Positions 26,488 to 38,218 are shown, numbered from the stretch's first letter. The stretch: 64,000 nucleotides of DNA from Arthrobacter sp. SW1 (GCF_001766675.1 NZ_MJLT01000034.1:1-64000), one strand, 5' to 3'. Notes: generated by a model from the letters alone, not told the origin. Translations and numbers: made by a program.

Positions 26488-27528
26488 CTACAGCGTGGAG
26501 GTATCGATCACGAAGCGGTACCGCACGTCCGAGGCGAGGACGCGCTCATAGGCTTCGTTGATCCGGTCCGCGGAAATGACCTCGATCTCTGAACCGATGC
26601 CGTGCTCGGCGCAGAAATCGAGCATTTCCTGGGTTTCGCGGATGCCTCCGATGTTGGAGCCCGCCAGGGACTTGCCGCCGATGATCAGGCTGAAGATCCG
26701 CAGCTCCAAGGGTTCGCCCGGGGCGCCGACGCACACCAGGGAGCCGTGCGGCTTCACCAGGCCCATGTAGTCGTCCAGGGAGATCGTGGCACTGACGGTG
26801 TTGATGATGAGGTCGAAGCTGCCGGCCAGGTCCTGGAAGGTGGCTTCATCACTGGTGGCGTAGTAGTGCTCGGCGCCCAGGCGGAGGCCGTCTTCCTGCT
26901 TCTTCAGCGACTGGGACAGCACGGTGACCTCGGCGCCCATGGCGTGGGCCAGCTTGACGGCCATGTGGCCCAGCCCGCCCATGCCCACCACGGCCACCTT
27001 CTTGCCGGGGCCGGCGCCCCAGCGGCGGAGCGGCGAGTAGGTGGTGATGCCGGCGCAGAGCAGGGGAGCGGCGACGTCGAGCTCCAGGCTTTCCGGGATC
27101 CGCACGGCGAAGTCCGCATCCACCACCACGTGGCTGGAATAGCCGCCCTGGGTGATGGAACCGTCGCGGTCGGTGGCAGCGTAGGTGCCGATGCTGCCAT
27201 TCAGGCAGTCCTGCTCCTGCCCGGCCAGGCACTGTTCGCATTCGCGGCAGGAGTTCACTAGGCAACCGACGCCCACGCGGTCGCCCACCGCGTGGCGGGT
27301 CACTTCGCTGCCGACGGCGGACACGACGCCGGCGATCTCGTGGCCGGGCGTCAACGGGTAGGGGACCTTGCCCCAGTCGCCGCGGACCGTGTGGATGTCC
27401 GAATGGCAGATGCCTGCGAATTTGATGTCGATCAGGATGTCGTTGGGACCGAGGGCGCGGCGTTCGATGGTGGTGGGGACAAGGGGTTCCGTAGCGGACA
27501 CAGCGGCGTAGGCCTTGGCAGTAATCAT
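26488..27528 (-). CDS. NADP-dependent zinc alcohol dehydrogenase (CAD/YahK-like)
   Basis: A 346-residue medium-chain dehydrogenase of the cinnamyl-alcohol-dehydrogenase group, which reduces many aldehydes with NADPH. Catalytic zinc ligands Cys41 (AGICHSDIH) and His63/Glu64 (GHE) are present, and structural zinc ligands are Cys94, 97, 100 and 108. The nucleotide motif is [13 protein letters not shown]. It lies on the minus strand downstream of the dimethylglycine oxidase gene but is separated from it by a strong hairpin, so it is probably transcribed independently. A role in aldehyde detoxification is plausible; any link with betaine catabolism is only positional. Confidence 0.87.
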   Translation of the reverse strand: MITAKAYAAVSATEPLVPTTIERRALGPNDILIDIKFAGICHSDIHTVRGDWGKVPYPLTPGHEIAGVVSAVGSEVTRHAVGDRVGVGCLVNSCRECEQCLAGQEQDCLNGSIGTYAATDRDGSITQGGYSSHVVVDADFAVRIPESLELDVAAPLLCAGITTYSPLRRWGAGPGKKVAVVGMGGLGHMAVKLAHAMGAEVTVLSQSLKKQEDGLRLGAEHYYATSDEATFQDLAGSFDLIINTVSATISLDDYMGLVKPHGSLVCVGAPGEPLELRIFSLIIGGKSLAGSNIGGIRETQEMLDFCAEHGIGSEIEVISADRINEAYERVLASDVRYRFVIDTSTL

Positions 27529-27541
27529 GTTTAAAAACCTA

Positions 27542-27582
27542 AGGGGTACGGACGGGCCGTGGGAGGCCCTGTCCGTACCCCT
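27542..27582 (-). terminator. Terminator hairpin after dimethylglycine oxidase gene
   Basis: Perfect 12-bp stem AGGGGTACGGAC (27542-27553) with GTCCGTACCCCT (27571-27582), an inner GGCC/GGCC pair, between the oxidase stop (27616) and the next gene (27528) on the minus strand. Confidence 0.7.
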
Positions 27583-27615
27583 GTCAGCGGGAATTAAGTC
27601 CCTGAACGCTTTTCG

Positions 27616-30156
<2,541 letters not shown>

Positions 30157-31086
30157 TTAGCGGAAGACGACGGTGCGGGTGTTGTTGAGCAGGACCCGGT
30201 GCTGGCAGTGCCACTTCACTGCGCGGGACAGTGCCTGGGACTCGGCGTCCCTGCCGACGGTGACCAGGGCGTTCGGATCCAGGCTGTGGTCCACCCGGAA
30301 AACTTCCTGCTCGATGATCGGGCCCTCATCCAGGTCTGCGGTGACGTAGTGGGCGGTGGCTCCGATGAGCTTCACGCCGCGGTCCCAGGCCTGGTGGTAG
30401 GGCTTGGCGCCCTTGAAGCCGGGCAGGAAGGAGTGGTGGATGTTGATGGCGCGGCCGCGGAGCTTGGTGGTGAGCTCATCCGAGAGGACCTGCATGTAAC
30501 GGGCCAGGACCACCAGGTCTGCCTGGTATTCCTCGACCAGTTCCAGCAGGCGCGCCTCGGCCTGGGGCTTGGTGTCCGCGGTGATCGGCACGTGGATGAA
30601 CGGCAGGCCTGCGGCTTCCGCCATCGGGCGGAGGTCTTCGTGGTTGGAAACCACGACGGCGATCTCCGCACCCAGGCTGCCTGCGCGCCACCGGAAGATG
30701 AGGTCGTTGAGGCAGTGGCCGAACTTCGAGACCATCACCAGCAGGCGCTGGGGGCGGCCGTCGTGGATCGCGAACTCCATCTCGAACTCTTCGGCGACGG
30801 CGGCGAACTCGGCGCTCAGGCCCTCCGCGGAAACTTCCTTGTCCCCGGTGGTGAAGGCGGTGCGCAGGTAGAGCTTGCCGCTCATGTGGTCATCGAACTG
30901 CTGGTGTTCGACGATGTCGAAGCCGCGGTCGGCGAGGAAGCCCGTGATGGCCCGGACGATACCCGGGCGCTCCGGGCAGGCAAGGGTGAGGACGTACTGC
31001 GCGGTGCTGGTACCGCGGACGCTGGGGACGGCGCCGGCTTCGGCTGTTGCGCCACCCGTGGGGCGGCTTTCGAGGACGGTGGTCAT
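30157..31086 (-). CDS. purU: Formyltetrahydrofolate deformylase (copy 1)
   Basis: Hydrolyses 10-formyl-THF to THF and formate. The 309-residue protein has an N-terminal ACT domain (YVLTLACPERPGIVRAITGFLADRGFDIVEHQQF, about 31-65) and a C-terminal formyltransferase fold. The catalytic triad appears as Asn/His in GRAINIHHSFLP and Asp in TADLDEGPII. A 30-residue leader precedes the ACT domain. It sits 3 nt after the BCCT gene and 33 nt before dmgO, so it likely keeps free THF available for the oxidase. A second purU (46984) follows the sarcosine oxidase genes. The substrate supply would need FolD, which is not in the window. Confidence 0.93.
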   Translation of the reverse strand: MTTVLESRPTGGATAEAGAVPSVRGTSTAQYVLTLACPERPGIVRAITGFLADRGFDIVEHQQFDDHMSGKLYLRTAFTTGDKEVSAEGLSAEFAAVAEEFEMEFAIHDGRPQRLLVMVSKFGHCLNDLIFRWRAGSLGAEIAVVVSNHEDLRPMAEAAGLPFIHVPITADTKPQAEARLLELVEEYQADLVVLARYMQVLSDELTTKLRGRAINIHHSFLPGFKGAKPYHQAWDRGVKLIGATAHYVTADLDEGPIIEQEVFRVDHSLDPNALVTVGRDAESQALSRAVKWHCQHRVLLNNTRTVVFR

Positions 31087-31089
31087 GCT

Positions 31090-33024
31090 CTACTCCTGGT
31101 TCTTTACAGTGGCTTGGGTGTCAGTGGCGGACGCCGGGCAACGGCCGTCGTCCGAACAGTGTTGGTCGCATTGGTGCTTGGTGACGAGGTCGAACTGGAC
31201 GCCGCCGTGCTGGTCCACGCCGCTGCGGATGGCGCGCTCCACGACCGTGTCGGCCAGGCGGCGGCGCAGCGAAATGGGGTCGCGGCGCAGGTCCCGGGTG
31301 AGGGCGAAGCAAAGCAGGAACATCACCAGCACGAACGGCAGGGCGGCCACGATGGTCATGCGTTGCAGGCCGGACAGGGCTTCGGACGGTTCATCGCCGC
31401 CGGCCAGCAGCATGACTGCTGCGACGGCGCCGGTCAGGCTGCCCCAGAAGATCACCAGGCCGCGGCGCGGTTCGCTGGAGCCGTTCGAGCTCAGGGAAGA
31501 CATCACCAGCGAGGCGGAGTCGGCGCCGGTCACGAAGAAGATGGCAACCAGGACCATGGCCAGGACAATCACGGCGGCGACGGCCCAACCGGGCATCTGC
31601 AGGTTCTTGACCAGATCGAAAAGTGCACCGTCGAAGTCGATGGTGGAGGCGCCGTCGACGATCTTGGCGATGCCGTCGGCGGGGTCGTCGGTCTTGTCCG
31701 CCTGCTGCTGGACCTGGAACGCGGTGCCGCCGAAGATGCCGAACCAGATGACGCTCACGATGCTCGGAACCAGAAGCACACCCGTGACGAACTGGCGGAT
31801 GGTGCGGCCGCGGCTGATCCGGGCGATGAACATGCCCACGAACGGCGTCCAGGAGATCCACCAGGCCCAGTAGAAGATGGTCCAGCCGGACAACCAGGCG
31901 CGCAGGGCTTCGTCGCCGACCGCCTCGGTGCGGGTGGACATCTCGGCGAGGTCCCGGACGTAGTCGCCAACCGCGGAGGGGATCAGGTTGAGGATGAACA
32001 GGGTGGGGCCGGCGACGAACACGATGAGCGCGAGCACCACGGCCAGGACCATGTTGATGTTGGACAGCCACTGGATGCCGCGGCTGATGCCGGACACCGC
32101 GGAGGCCACGAAACAGAAGGTCAGGATGGCCACGATGACCACCAGCACAGGGGTGCCGATTTCACCGGCCCAGCCGTTGGAGGTGATGCCGCTGCCGATC
32201 TGCAGGGCGCCCAGGCCCAGCGAAGCCGCGGTGCCGAAGAGGGTGGCGAAGATGGCGAGGATGTTGATGAACTTGCCCACCGGGCCCTCGACGGTCCGGA
32301 CTCCGAAGATGGAGGTGAAGGCGGCGGAGATGAGCTGGCGGCGGCCCAGGCGGTACGTTCCGTAGGCCATGGCGATGCCGACGACGGCGTACATCGCCCA
32401 GGGGTGCAGGGTCCAGTGGAAGATCGAGGTGGCCATGGCCGTCTGGATCGCCTCGGGAGTGTGGCCGTCCACCGTGCCCGGGGGCGGCGAGATGAAGTGG
32501 TACAGCGGCTCGGCCACACCGTAGAACATCAGGCCGATGCCCATGCCGGCGGCGAACATCATGGCGATCCAGGAGACCGTCCGGAACTCAGGCTTCTCGC
32601 CGTCCTTGCCCAGCGGGATATTGCCGAAGCGGCCGAGGGCCAGCCACAGCACGAACACCACGAAGAGCGATGCCAGGACCATGAACAGCCAGCCGGTGTA
32701 TTCCATGACCCAGCCGAGGGCGTTCGTGGAGACCGTGGCCAGGCTGTCGCGGCCGAGGAAGCCCCAGGCGACGAAGGCCAGGGCGATGACGCCCGTGATA
32801 CCGAAGGTCCACTTGTCCAGCACGAGCTTGCGGTTGCGGCGTTCGGTCACCGCGCGTTCGGTCTTGCTCTGCCGGAGTTCCTGGAGGATCTGCTGGGTGT
32901 CCTCTGCTTCGTGCGCGTCGGGGGTTTCCTGGGAAGAAGAAGTGCTCTCCGGAGCAGGAGCCTCTTGCAGCTCCTCCGGCTCAACGGGAGGTTTGGCATC
33001 CGGGCGGATGTCGTTCAAAGCCAT
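31090..33024 (-). CDS. BCCT-family betaine/choline/carnitine transporter
   Basis: A 644-residue secondary transporter for quaternary amines, coupled to Na+ or H+. Twelve helices are preceded by an acidic 65-residue tail. GMGIGLMFYGVAEPLYHF and the helix-8 signature WWISWTPFVGMFIARISRGRTIRQF are diagnostic and include the Trp cage for trimethylammonium. The C-terminus carries a Cys/His-rich stretch (HQCDQHCSDDGRCP) unusual for the family. First gene of the operon with purU and dmgO, so glycine betaine or dimethylglycine is the probable substrate. The 467-bp upstream region holds copies of the 15-bp TTG...CAA repeat. Confidence 0.92.
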   Translation of the reverse strand: MALNDIRPDAKPPVEPEELQEAPAPESTSSSQETPDAHEAEDTQQILQELRQSKTERAVTERRNRKLVLDKWTFGITGVIALAFVAWGFLGRDSLATVSTNALGWVMEYTGWLFMVLASLFVVFVLWLALGRFGNIPLGKDGEKPEFRTVSWIAMMFAAGMGIGLMFYGVAEPLYHFISPPPGTVDGHTPEAIQTAMATSIFHWTLHPWAMYAVVGIAMAYGTYRLGRRQLISAAFTSIFGVRTVEGPVGKFINILAIFATLFGTAASLGLGALQIGSGITSNGWAGEIGTPVLVVIVAILTFCFVASAVSGISRGIQWLSNINMVLAVVLALIVFVAGPTLFILNLIPSAVGDYVRDLAEMSTRTEAVGDEALRAWLSGWTIFYWAWWISWTPFVGMFIARISRGRTIRQFVTGVLLVPSIVSVIWFGIFGGTAFQVQQQADKTDDPADGIAKIVDGASTIDFDGALFDLVKNLQMPGWAVAAVIVLAMVLVAIFFVTGADSASLVMSSLSSNGSSEPRRGLVIFWGSLTGAVAAVMLLAGGDEPSEALSGLQRMTIVAALPFVLVMFLLCFALTRDLRRDPISLRRRLADTVVERAIRSGVDQHGGVQFDLVTKHQCDQHCSDDGRCPASATDTQATVKNQE

Positions 33025-33168
33025 GTCAAGTCCTCTGGTTTGGATTCATGGGCTGGCGCTGCACTCCGGGCTCCACGGGCCGGGCGGAAGGTGGGGGCTT
33101 CCTGGCTTTCAGTGGACAGAGTCAGCGCTGGTTTTGACCTGAGCGTTTGTTCCGCAAAGATCAACACG

Positions 33169-33317
33169 TCTCGCAATAAGCAACAGAGTGGCCCGAGTCA
33201 CAGCCCTCTGTCAAGGTTTTTCCGAAGTCTTAAGCCCTATTTCGCGGGTTTTTGCTTGTGTTTGACAGGAAATCAGCCGTTCATCCCGTGTTGCGTATCG
33301 CGCAGACTGTTGCGCAA
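33169..33317. promoter_or_regulatory. TTG...CAA inverted repeats upstream of the BCCT operon
   Basis: TTGCGTATCGCGCAG (33291-33305) has 9 of 10 arm positions paired; TCTCGCAATAAGCAA (33169-33183) matches the proV box at 12 of 15; TTGCGCAA (33310-33317) is a further perfect palindrome. They lie 145-295 bp before the start at 33024. The remainder of the gap 33025-33491 holds a terminator at its left-hand gene's 3' end and no supported reading frame. Confidence 0.65.
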
Positions 33318-33449
33318 CGGGCATTTTGCAGGGTGTCTCGCGGGCGAACACCCTTGAAACAGAACAGGCATGTCCTTTCCGCCTCAGCTCATTCATGAAA
33401 ACGTGCTGAAGCCGAAAGAACATGCCTGCCGCCAAGCCCCGTCCGGGCC

Positions 33450-33478
33450 CCGGCCTCTTTCCGCACGAAAGAGGCCGG
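33450..33478 (-). terminator. Terminator hairpin after gbcB
   Basis: Perfect 12-bp stem CCGGCCTCTTTC (33450-33461) with GAAAGAGGCCGG (33467-33478), loop CGCAC, just past the gbcB stop at 33492 on the minus strand. Confidence 0.7.
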
Positions 33479-33491
33479 GCCCGAATGGTGC

Positions 33492-34901
33492 TCAGGCGTC
33501 GATGACGAGGTCTGTCTGCGCAGTGGAGCAGCAGGGCAGGAACTTGCCGGCTGCGATTTCCCGCGCGCGGATTCCGCCCTGGTGGTTCATGTCGACCTCT
33601 CCCGAAAGCTTGACGACCTTGCAGGAGCCGCACATGCCTTCCTTGCAGTTCGCGCCGATCCTGACGCCTGCGCGCTGGGCTGCGTCGAGGATGGGCTCAC
33701 TGGGGTCGATCCGCACATTGATGCCGGTGCGCATGAAGGACATGGTGAGGCTGCCGGTGCCCACGGTGTTGAAGCCCGACGCATCGGGAGCGGCCGCCTC
33801 AGGCGCCGCGCCGCCGTCGGAGGCTTTGGAACCCGGTTCCTCCGGGACAGCCACTTCCAGCGGCAGCCCGGAAGCTTCCAGGGGCCCGTTGGCGTCGTAT
33901 CCGGGCTCGTAGAGTCCGAACGCTGCGGGCTGGCTCTCGTAGTAGTCCTCGGCGGATTCGGCGATCTCCTCCGCGATTTCTTCTGCGATGTTTTCAGCCA
34001 GGGCGAGTTCCGTCTGGTACTCAAGGAGCGTCTGGCGGTCGCCCGAGAAGAACTCCATGTAGATGGAGGTATCGTCGACGCCGACTTTCTTGAGGAGCTC
34101 GGTGGCTCCGTTCAGGTACCCCTCGGGGCCGCAGGCGTACACCTGGCGGCCGTTGGCATCCGGAGCCACTTCGTTGAGCATGGCCGCCGACAGCCGACCG
34201 CTGAGTCCTTCCCAATCGTCGGGCCGGCCGCGGTCACCAAGGGAGTAGAAGACCCGGAACCGCGAATCCACGGAGGCGATGTGCGCCAGCTCGCGGTCGA
34301 AGGCGAAGCCTCCGGCCTCGGAGCCGTGGTAGAGCACCACAACATCCGCCAGCCCGGGCAGGGAGTGGATGGTCCGCACCATCGACATGATGGGAGTGAT
34401 GCCGGCGCCGGCGGCGAGCAGGAGGTACCGGGCCCGGCGGTCGGCGTCGGGCAGGTGGAATGCGCCTACCGGACCGAGCATCTCAAGGACGGTACCGGGC
34501 TTGACGTTTTCGTGGACCCACGGCGAGACAAGTCCCGCGGGGTCGCGCTTGACGCTGATGCTGAAGGTCCATGGCTGCGTTGGCGAACTGGACAGCGAGT
34601 AGCTGCGGTCCACCGGGTCCGCGTCCTCGCCGTGCAGCGGGAAAGCGACGTTCACGTACTGGCCGGCACGGAACGCCAGGGGCGCGCCGTCGCAGCGGCG
34701 GAACACGAAGGTCATGATTCCGCCGGCCTCGGGAACGGTCTCGACGCATTCGGCCATGAACTCCTGTGGGTGCCAGGGGCCCAGGGCGTGGGCGGCGCGG
34801 GCAGGCACTTCGGTGCCGCCCATTACCCTGTTCCACGGCATTTCAAGGCCGCGGATGCGCTGTGGCTCCAGGATTGCCGTTTCGGGGAGGAGCTCAATCA
34901 T
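33492..34901 (-). CDS. gbcB: Glycine betaine demethylase reductase (FAD / 2Fe-2S)
   Basis: Passes electrons from NAD(P)H to the Rieske oxygenase GbcA. The 469-residue protein has a ferredoxin-reductase FAD domain (RSYSLSSSP at 99-107), an NAD domain (AAGAGITPIMSM at 163-174; VYACGPEGYL at 254-263), and a C-terminal plant-type ferredoxin with Cys419, Cys424, Cys427 and Cys457. An acidic, low-complexity linker of roughly 80 residues (about 295-380, with IAEEIAEEIAESAEDYYE) joins reductase and ferredoxin, longer than expected for GbcB. ATG at 34901 overlaps the gbcA stop (ATGA). Longer in-frame starts lie inside gbcA. Confidence 0.92.
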   Translation of the reverse strand: MIELLPETAILEPQRIRGLEMPWNRVMGGTEVPARAAHALGPWHPQEFMAECVETVPEAGGIMTFVFRRCDGAPLAFRAGQYVNVAFPLHGEDADPVDRSYSLSSSPTQPWTFSISVKRDPAGLVSPWVHENVKPGTVLEMLGPVGAFHLPDADRRARYLLLAAGAGITPIMSMVRTIHSLPGLADVVVLYHGSEAGGFAFDRELAHIASVDSRFRVFYSLGDRGRPDDWEGLSGRLSAAMLNEVAPDANGRQVYACGPEGYLNGATELLKKVGVDDTSIYMEFFSGDRQTLLEYQTELALAENIAEEIAEEIAESAEDYYESQPAAFGLYEPGYDANGPLEASGLPLEVAVPEEPGSKASDGGAAPEAAAPDASGFNTVGTGSLTMSFMRTGINVRIDPSEPILDAAQRAGVRIGANCKEGMCGSCKVVKLSGEVDMNHQGGIRAREIAAGKFLPCCSTAQTDLVIDA

Positions 34902-36202
34902 GCCAAGTGCTCCTGCACGCGCTGTACGTACCAGTTGATGAATGCTTCCACCTGGTATTCGCTCTTCATGTACGGGCCGGGCTCGTAGGCCGGGCTGGCG
35001 GCGCCCTGCTGGCACAGCTCCACGAACGCCTTGTCCTGGATGTTCGTCTGCTTCCACACGTAGGTGAGCTTGTCCAGGTCGTAGTCAACGCCTTCCACGG
35101 CGTCGTCGGCAACCAGCCAGGTGGTCCGGACCAGGGTCTGGTGCTCGTTGATGGGGAAGACGCCGAAGGTGATGACGTGGTCGCCCATGAAGTGGAACCA
35201 GCTGTTGGGCTGCAGGTGCATCGAGCAACGACCGAGGCGGAAGTCGCGCAGGTCGCCGAGCAGCTTCTTGGAGAGGCGGCGCCCATCGGCGGAGAATGAC
35301 TCGCCGTCGCCGTCGAGGGCTTCACGGGAAATGCGGATGCCCGCGACGCGGGTGTCCAGCTGCTCGACCACCTCGTAGGGAAGGCCGTAGCGGCGGCAGC
35401 GGTCCTCGAGATCGGCCTGGGCCTGCTTGTTGCGCTCCCACACTTCCTCAAGGTGGGTGGGGATGAGGCCCTCGGTCAGGCCCCAGGTGGGGAAGAGGGA
35501 GCAGGCGAGTTCCGGGTGCCCGTCGCAGTGGTAGCACTCACGGTTGTTCTCCATGACGAGCTTCCAGTTGCCCTCTTCGATGATGTTCTGCTGGTAGGCG
35601 ATCTTCGTCTTCGCCAGCTCGTGGGGCGCGAGGTAGGGCTCGAAGATCTTCGAGGTCTCGTCGAAGTCGGTGGGCGGCTCGCTGGCGATGCAGACGAAGA
35701 TCAGGCCGGCGACTTCGCGGCCGTGGGCGCGCTTGAGCGCGAAGCAGTTCTTGTCGAACTTGGTCTCACCCGGTGCCGAGGCGTGGATCAGGTTGCCCTC
35801 GGGGGAGTAGGTCCAGGAGTGGTAGCCGCAGACCAGGTTGCCGGTGGAGCCGGTGGCTTCGGTCAGGACGCGGGCACCGCGGTGTCGGCAGACGTTGTGC
35901 AGGACGTTCACGCCGCCGTCGTCATTGCGCAGCACGATCAGGGAGTAGGGGCCGTAGTCGACGGTGACGTAGTCCCCGGGCTCGGGCAGTTCAGCGGTGC
36001 TGGCCGCGAAGATCCAGTGCTGGCCGAAGATGGCCTCCATGTCGAGGCTGAAGATCGTGGGGTCCGTGTAGAACGGGGCATCCAGGGAGTAGCCGGTGCG
36101 CCGGAACTCAAACAACGCGGTGATTTCTGCCAGCTGCTCGGCAGGCAGGGTTGAAGCGAGCTTTCCGCGTGAATTCAGGGGCGCGTTCACTGAAGTAGTC
36201 AT
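34898..36202 (-). CDS. gbcA: Glycine betaine demethylase, Rieske oxygenase subunit
   Basis: Oxidatively removes one methyl from glycine betaine, giving dimethylglycine and formaldehyde. The 434-residue alpha subunit has the Rieske cluster motif C-R-H (Cys105, His107) and C-G-Y-H (Cys125, His128). The mononuclear iron site is in NNRECYHCDGHPEL (His225, His229). ATG at 36202 follows GGAGGAAA; the frame from 36223 has no ribosome site. It is coupled to gbcB and divergent from a lysR gene with an 8-bp-arm inverted repeat between. Stachydrine or other Rieske demethylases are related, but the neighbouring dmgO and sox genes support betaine. Confidence 0.93.
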   Translation of the reverse strand: MTTSVNAPLNSRGKLASTLPAEQLAEITALFEFRRTGYSLDAPFYTDPTIFSLDMEAIFGQHWIFAASTAELPEPGDYVTVDYGPYSLIVLRNDDGGVNVLHNVCRHRGARVLTEATGSTGNLVCGYHSWTYSPEGNLIHASAPGETKFDKNCFALKRAHGREVAGLIFVCIASEPPTDFDETSKIFEPYLAPHELAKTKIAYQQNIIEEGNWKLVMENNRECYHCDGHPELACSLFPTWGLTEGLIPTHLEEVWERNKQAQADLEDRCRRYGLPYEVVEQLDTRVAGIRISREALDGDGESFSADGRRLSKKLLGDLRDFRLGRCSMHLQPNSWFHFMGDHVITFGVFPINEHQTLVRTTWLVADDAVEGVDYDLDKLTYVWKQTNIQDKAFVELCQQGAASPAYEPGPYMKSEYQVEAFINWYVQRVQEHLA

Positions 36203-36307
36203 GGGTTTCCTCCCGGGAGGCATGGGTGAATGGGTGTTGCGTGTCGATCACGGGCATGTGGGTGCAAGCGGCGTGCTCGAAGTCCTTATTGAATGAGATT
36301 AGGATCA

Positions 36308-36331
36308 CTTGCGCTGCAACAAAAGCGCAAG
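36308..36331. promoter_or_regulatory. LysR-type inverted repeat between gbcA and lysR
   Basis: CTTGCGCT (36308-36315) and AGCGCAAG (36324-36331) are perfect 8-bp arms around GCAACAAA, inside a 159-bp divergent control region. The TTGCG core resembles half of the 15-bp box seen elsewhere, but spacing differs. Confidence 0.75.
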
Positions 36332-36361
36332 AATTCGATGATAACCATGCAAAATAGGTGC

Positions 36362-37297
36362 ATGATCGATGCGAGACTCATCACACTTCGGGTTTTCGCC
36401 CGTTGCGGCACTATCGGTGCGACTGCGGAGCTCACAGGTTATTCGCCGTCCGCCGTCTCGGCGCAGCTCCGGGAGCTTCAGCGCGTGCTTGGAATGCAGC
36501 TGCTGACGAAGGACGGCCGGGGGGTGCGGCTGACCGCCACGGGCCGCTTCCTGGTGGCGGGTTCGGACCCTCTTATCGCCCAGTGGGAGAGCCTGCGCGC
36601 CGCGGCCATGGAGGCCGGAGACCAGGTGCAACCGCATTTCGGCATCGGCGGCTTCTCCAGTGCCGCCGCCCAGCTGCTCGCGCCGCTTGCCGCGACGCTG
36701 CGCTCGACGCGTCCTGAACTGGAGGTGCAGGTTCTTGAAGCCGATCCGGCCCGCTGCTTCGATTTGCTGGTGGCTGAACGGATCGACCTTGCGGTCATTG
36801 TCGCCATGCAGTCCGACTCCTATGGCGAGGATGATCCTCGGTTCGAGCAGACCGTGCTGCTCGATGATCCGTTGGACGTGATTATTCCCGGGAACCATCC
36901 GCTGGCCTCCCGGTCGTCAGTGACGCTCGACGAGCTGGCCTCGGAGCCGTGGATTACCGAGGCCGCCGGCTCCACCTACCATTCGCTGTTCACTGCGGCC
37001 TTCACGGCAGTAGGCGTGACGCCGCGGATTGCCCATGAAGCCGTTGAATGGGAGACCCTCATCGCGTTCGTGGGCGCCGGGCTTGGCGTTGGCCTGCTGC
37101 CGCGGCTGGCGCCTTTGCATGGGGCGGACAACGTGGTTCGGCTGCGAATTACCGGTAAGGGGAAGCCCGCGCGCCGCATTGTGGCCGCGGTGCGGCGCGG
37201 CAGCATCACCTCGCCGCTGATCCAGGAGTCGCTGGGCATCCTGCAGGCCAACGCCGACCGGATCCTTACCGCCCGGCTCGAAGAAGAGGACCATTGA
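36362..37297 (+). CDS. LysR-family regulator of the gbcAB region
   Basis: A 311-residue LysR protein. The winged helix-turn-helix is at residues 1-60 (LITLRVFARCGTIGATAELTGYSPSAVSAQLRELQRVLGMQLLTKDGRGVRLTATG) and the effector domain from about 85. I chose ATG at 36362 because it gives the usual LysR N-terminus and leaves room for the promoter downstream of the palindrome; ATGs at 36338 and 36347 are alternatives. Divergent from gbcA, so it probably activates glycine betaine demethylation. This differs from Pseudomonas, where the AraC-type GbdR does the job. The effector is unknown. Confidence 0.85.
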   Translation: MIDARLITLRVFARCGTIGATAELTGYSPSAVSAQLRELQRVLGMQLLTKDGRGVRLTATGRFLVAGSDPLIAQWESLRAAAMEAGDQVQPHFGIGGFSSAAAQLLAPLAATLRSTRPELEVQVLEADPARCFDLLVAERIDLAVIVAMQSDSYGEDDPRFEQTVLLDDPLDVIIPGNHPLASRSSVTLDELASEPWITEAAGSTYHSLFTAAFTAVGVTPRIAHEAVEWETLIAFVGAGLGVGLLPRLAPLHGADNVVRLRITGKGKPARRIVAAVRRGSITSPLIQESLGILQANADRILTARLEEEDH

Positions 37298-37348
37298 GCG
37301 TGTTGTGCCCGGCGCCGCCGGCGCGGAGCCCGGCGAAAGGCGCAAGGG

Positions 37349-38158
37349 TCAGCGCCGTGCGTAACCCATGCGCGCGCTGATCCTCAGCCCGGCTTCCTTC
37401 AGCCCGTCCAGCACCCCCGGTTCGGTTTCCGGATCGAAGCGGAAGGCGGGGCCGGAGATGCTGACGGCCCCGATGACCGCGCCCACGTGGTTGAACACCG
37501 GGACGGACATCGAGGTGAGTCCGATCTCGAACTCCTCCCTCACCACGCCGTAACCCTGGCGGGCGACGTCGAGCAGCTGGGTTTCGAGGACCTTCCTGTC
37601 CGTGATGGTGCGCGGCGTACGGGCCGGCAGCCCGGTTTCCTTCAGGATCCGTGCGCGCTCGTCCGCAGGCAGCCCCGCGAGCAGGACCTTGCCGCTGCTG
37701 GTCGCGTGCAGCGGCGTCAGGCTGCCCACCCAGTCGTAGGTGGCAAGGGTGGACGGGCCCATGGCCTGGTCCACGTTCACGGCGAAGTTGGAGCGGAGCA
37801 CCGCCAGGTTGACGGTTTCCTTGAACTCTTCGGCCAAGGCCTCGAGGACCGGCCGCGCTTCCCGTACCAGGCTCAGTCTGCCGGGGATGGAACTGGCCAG
37901 GCGCAGGATGCCGAAGCCAAGCTGGTACTTGCCGCGCTCGCTGTTCTGATGGACCATGTCGCGGCTGACCAGGGAACCAAGCAGGCGCGACACCGTGGAT
38001 TTGTGAATGCCCATCTCCTCGGCAATTTCACTCACGCCGGCATGGCCGTCCCTGGCCAGGATCTCCAGCACCGCCAGCGCCCGGTCAACCGACTGGACGC
38101 CGCCATGCTGCCCGCCGTCTGCCTCAACATCCGGTTCGGCGTCAACGTTTGAAACCAT
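37349..38158 (-). CDS. IclR-family transcriptional regulator
   Basis: A 269-residue regulator with an N-terminal winged helix-turn-helix at about 20-85 (VQSVDRALAVLEILARDGHAGVSEIAEEMGIHKSTVSRLLGSL) and a GAF-like IclR effector domain (LHATSSGKVLLAGL, REEFEIGLTSMSVPVFN). The gene converges on the lysR gene. A half-copy of the 15-bp TTG...CAA repeat, TTGTGTAAT, is 46 bp upstream of its start, which makes it a candidate for the protein that reads that box in this region. That link is inference. IclR proteins commonly control degradative pathways with small-molecule effectors. Confidence 0.9.
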   Translation of the reverse strand: MVSNVDAEPDVEADGGQHGGVQSVDRALAVLEILARDGHAGVSEIAEEMGIHKSTVSRLLGSLVSRDMVHQNSERGKYQLGFGILRLASSIPGRLSLVREARPVLEALAEEFKETVNLAVLRSNFAVNVDQAMGPSTLATYDWVGSLTPLHATSSGKVLLAGLPADERARILKETGLPARTPRTITDRKVLETQLLDVARQGYGVVREEFEIGLTSMSVPVFNHVGAVIGAVSISGPAFRFDPETEPGVLDGLKEAGLRISARMGYARR

Positions 38159-38203
38159 GCTCCATCTTTCAGGTAGTTTCTGTGGCCAGCGACCGCCACA
38201 GGG

Positions 38204-38218
38204 TTGTGTAATGCCCCT
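38204..38218. promoter_or_regulatory. Half-site of the 15-bp box upstream of iclR
   Basis: TTGTGTAATGCCCCT matches the mscR box exactly over its first 9 bases but loses the right arm. Possible autoregulatory site. Confidence 0.35.
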
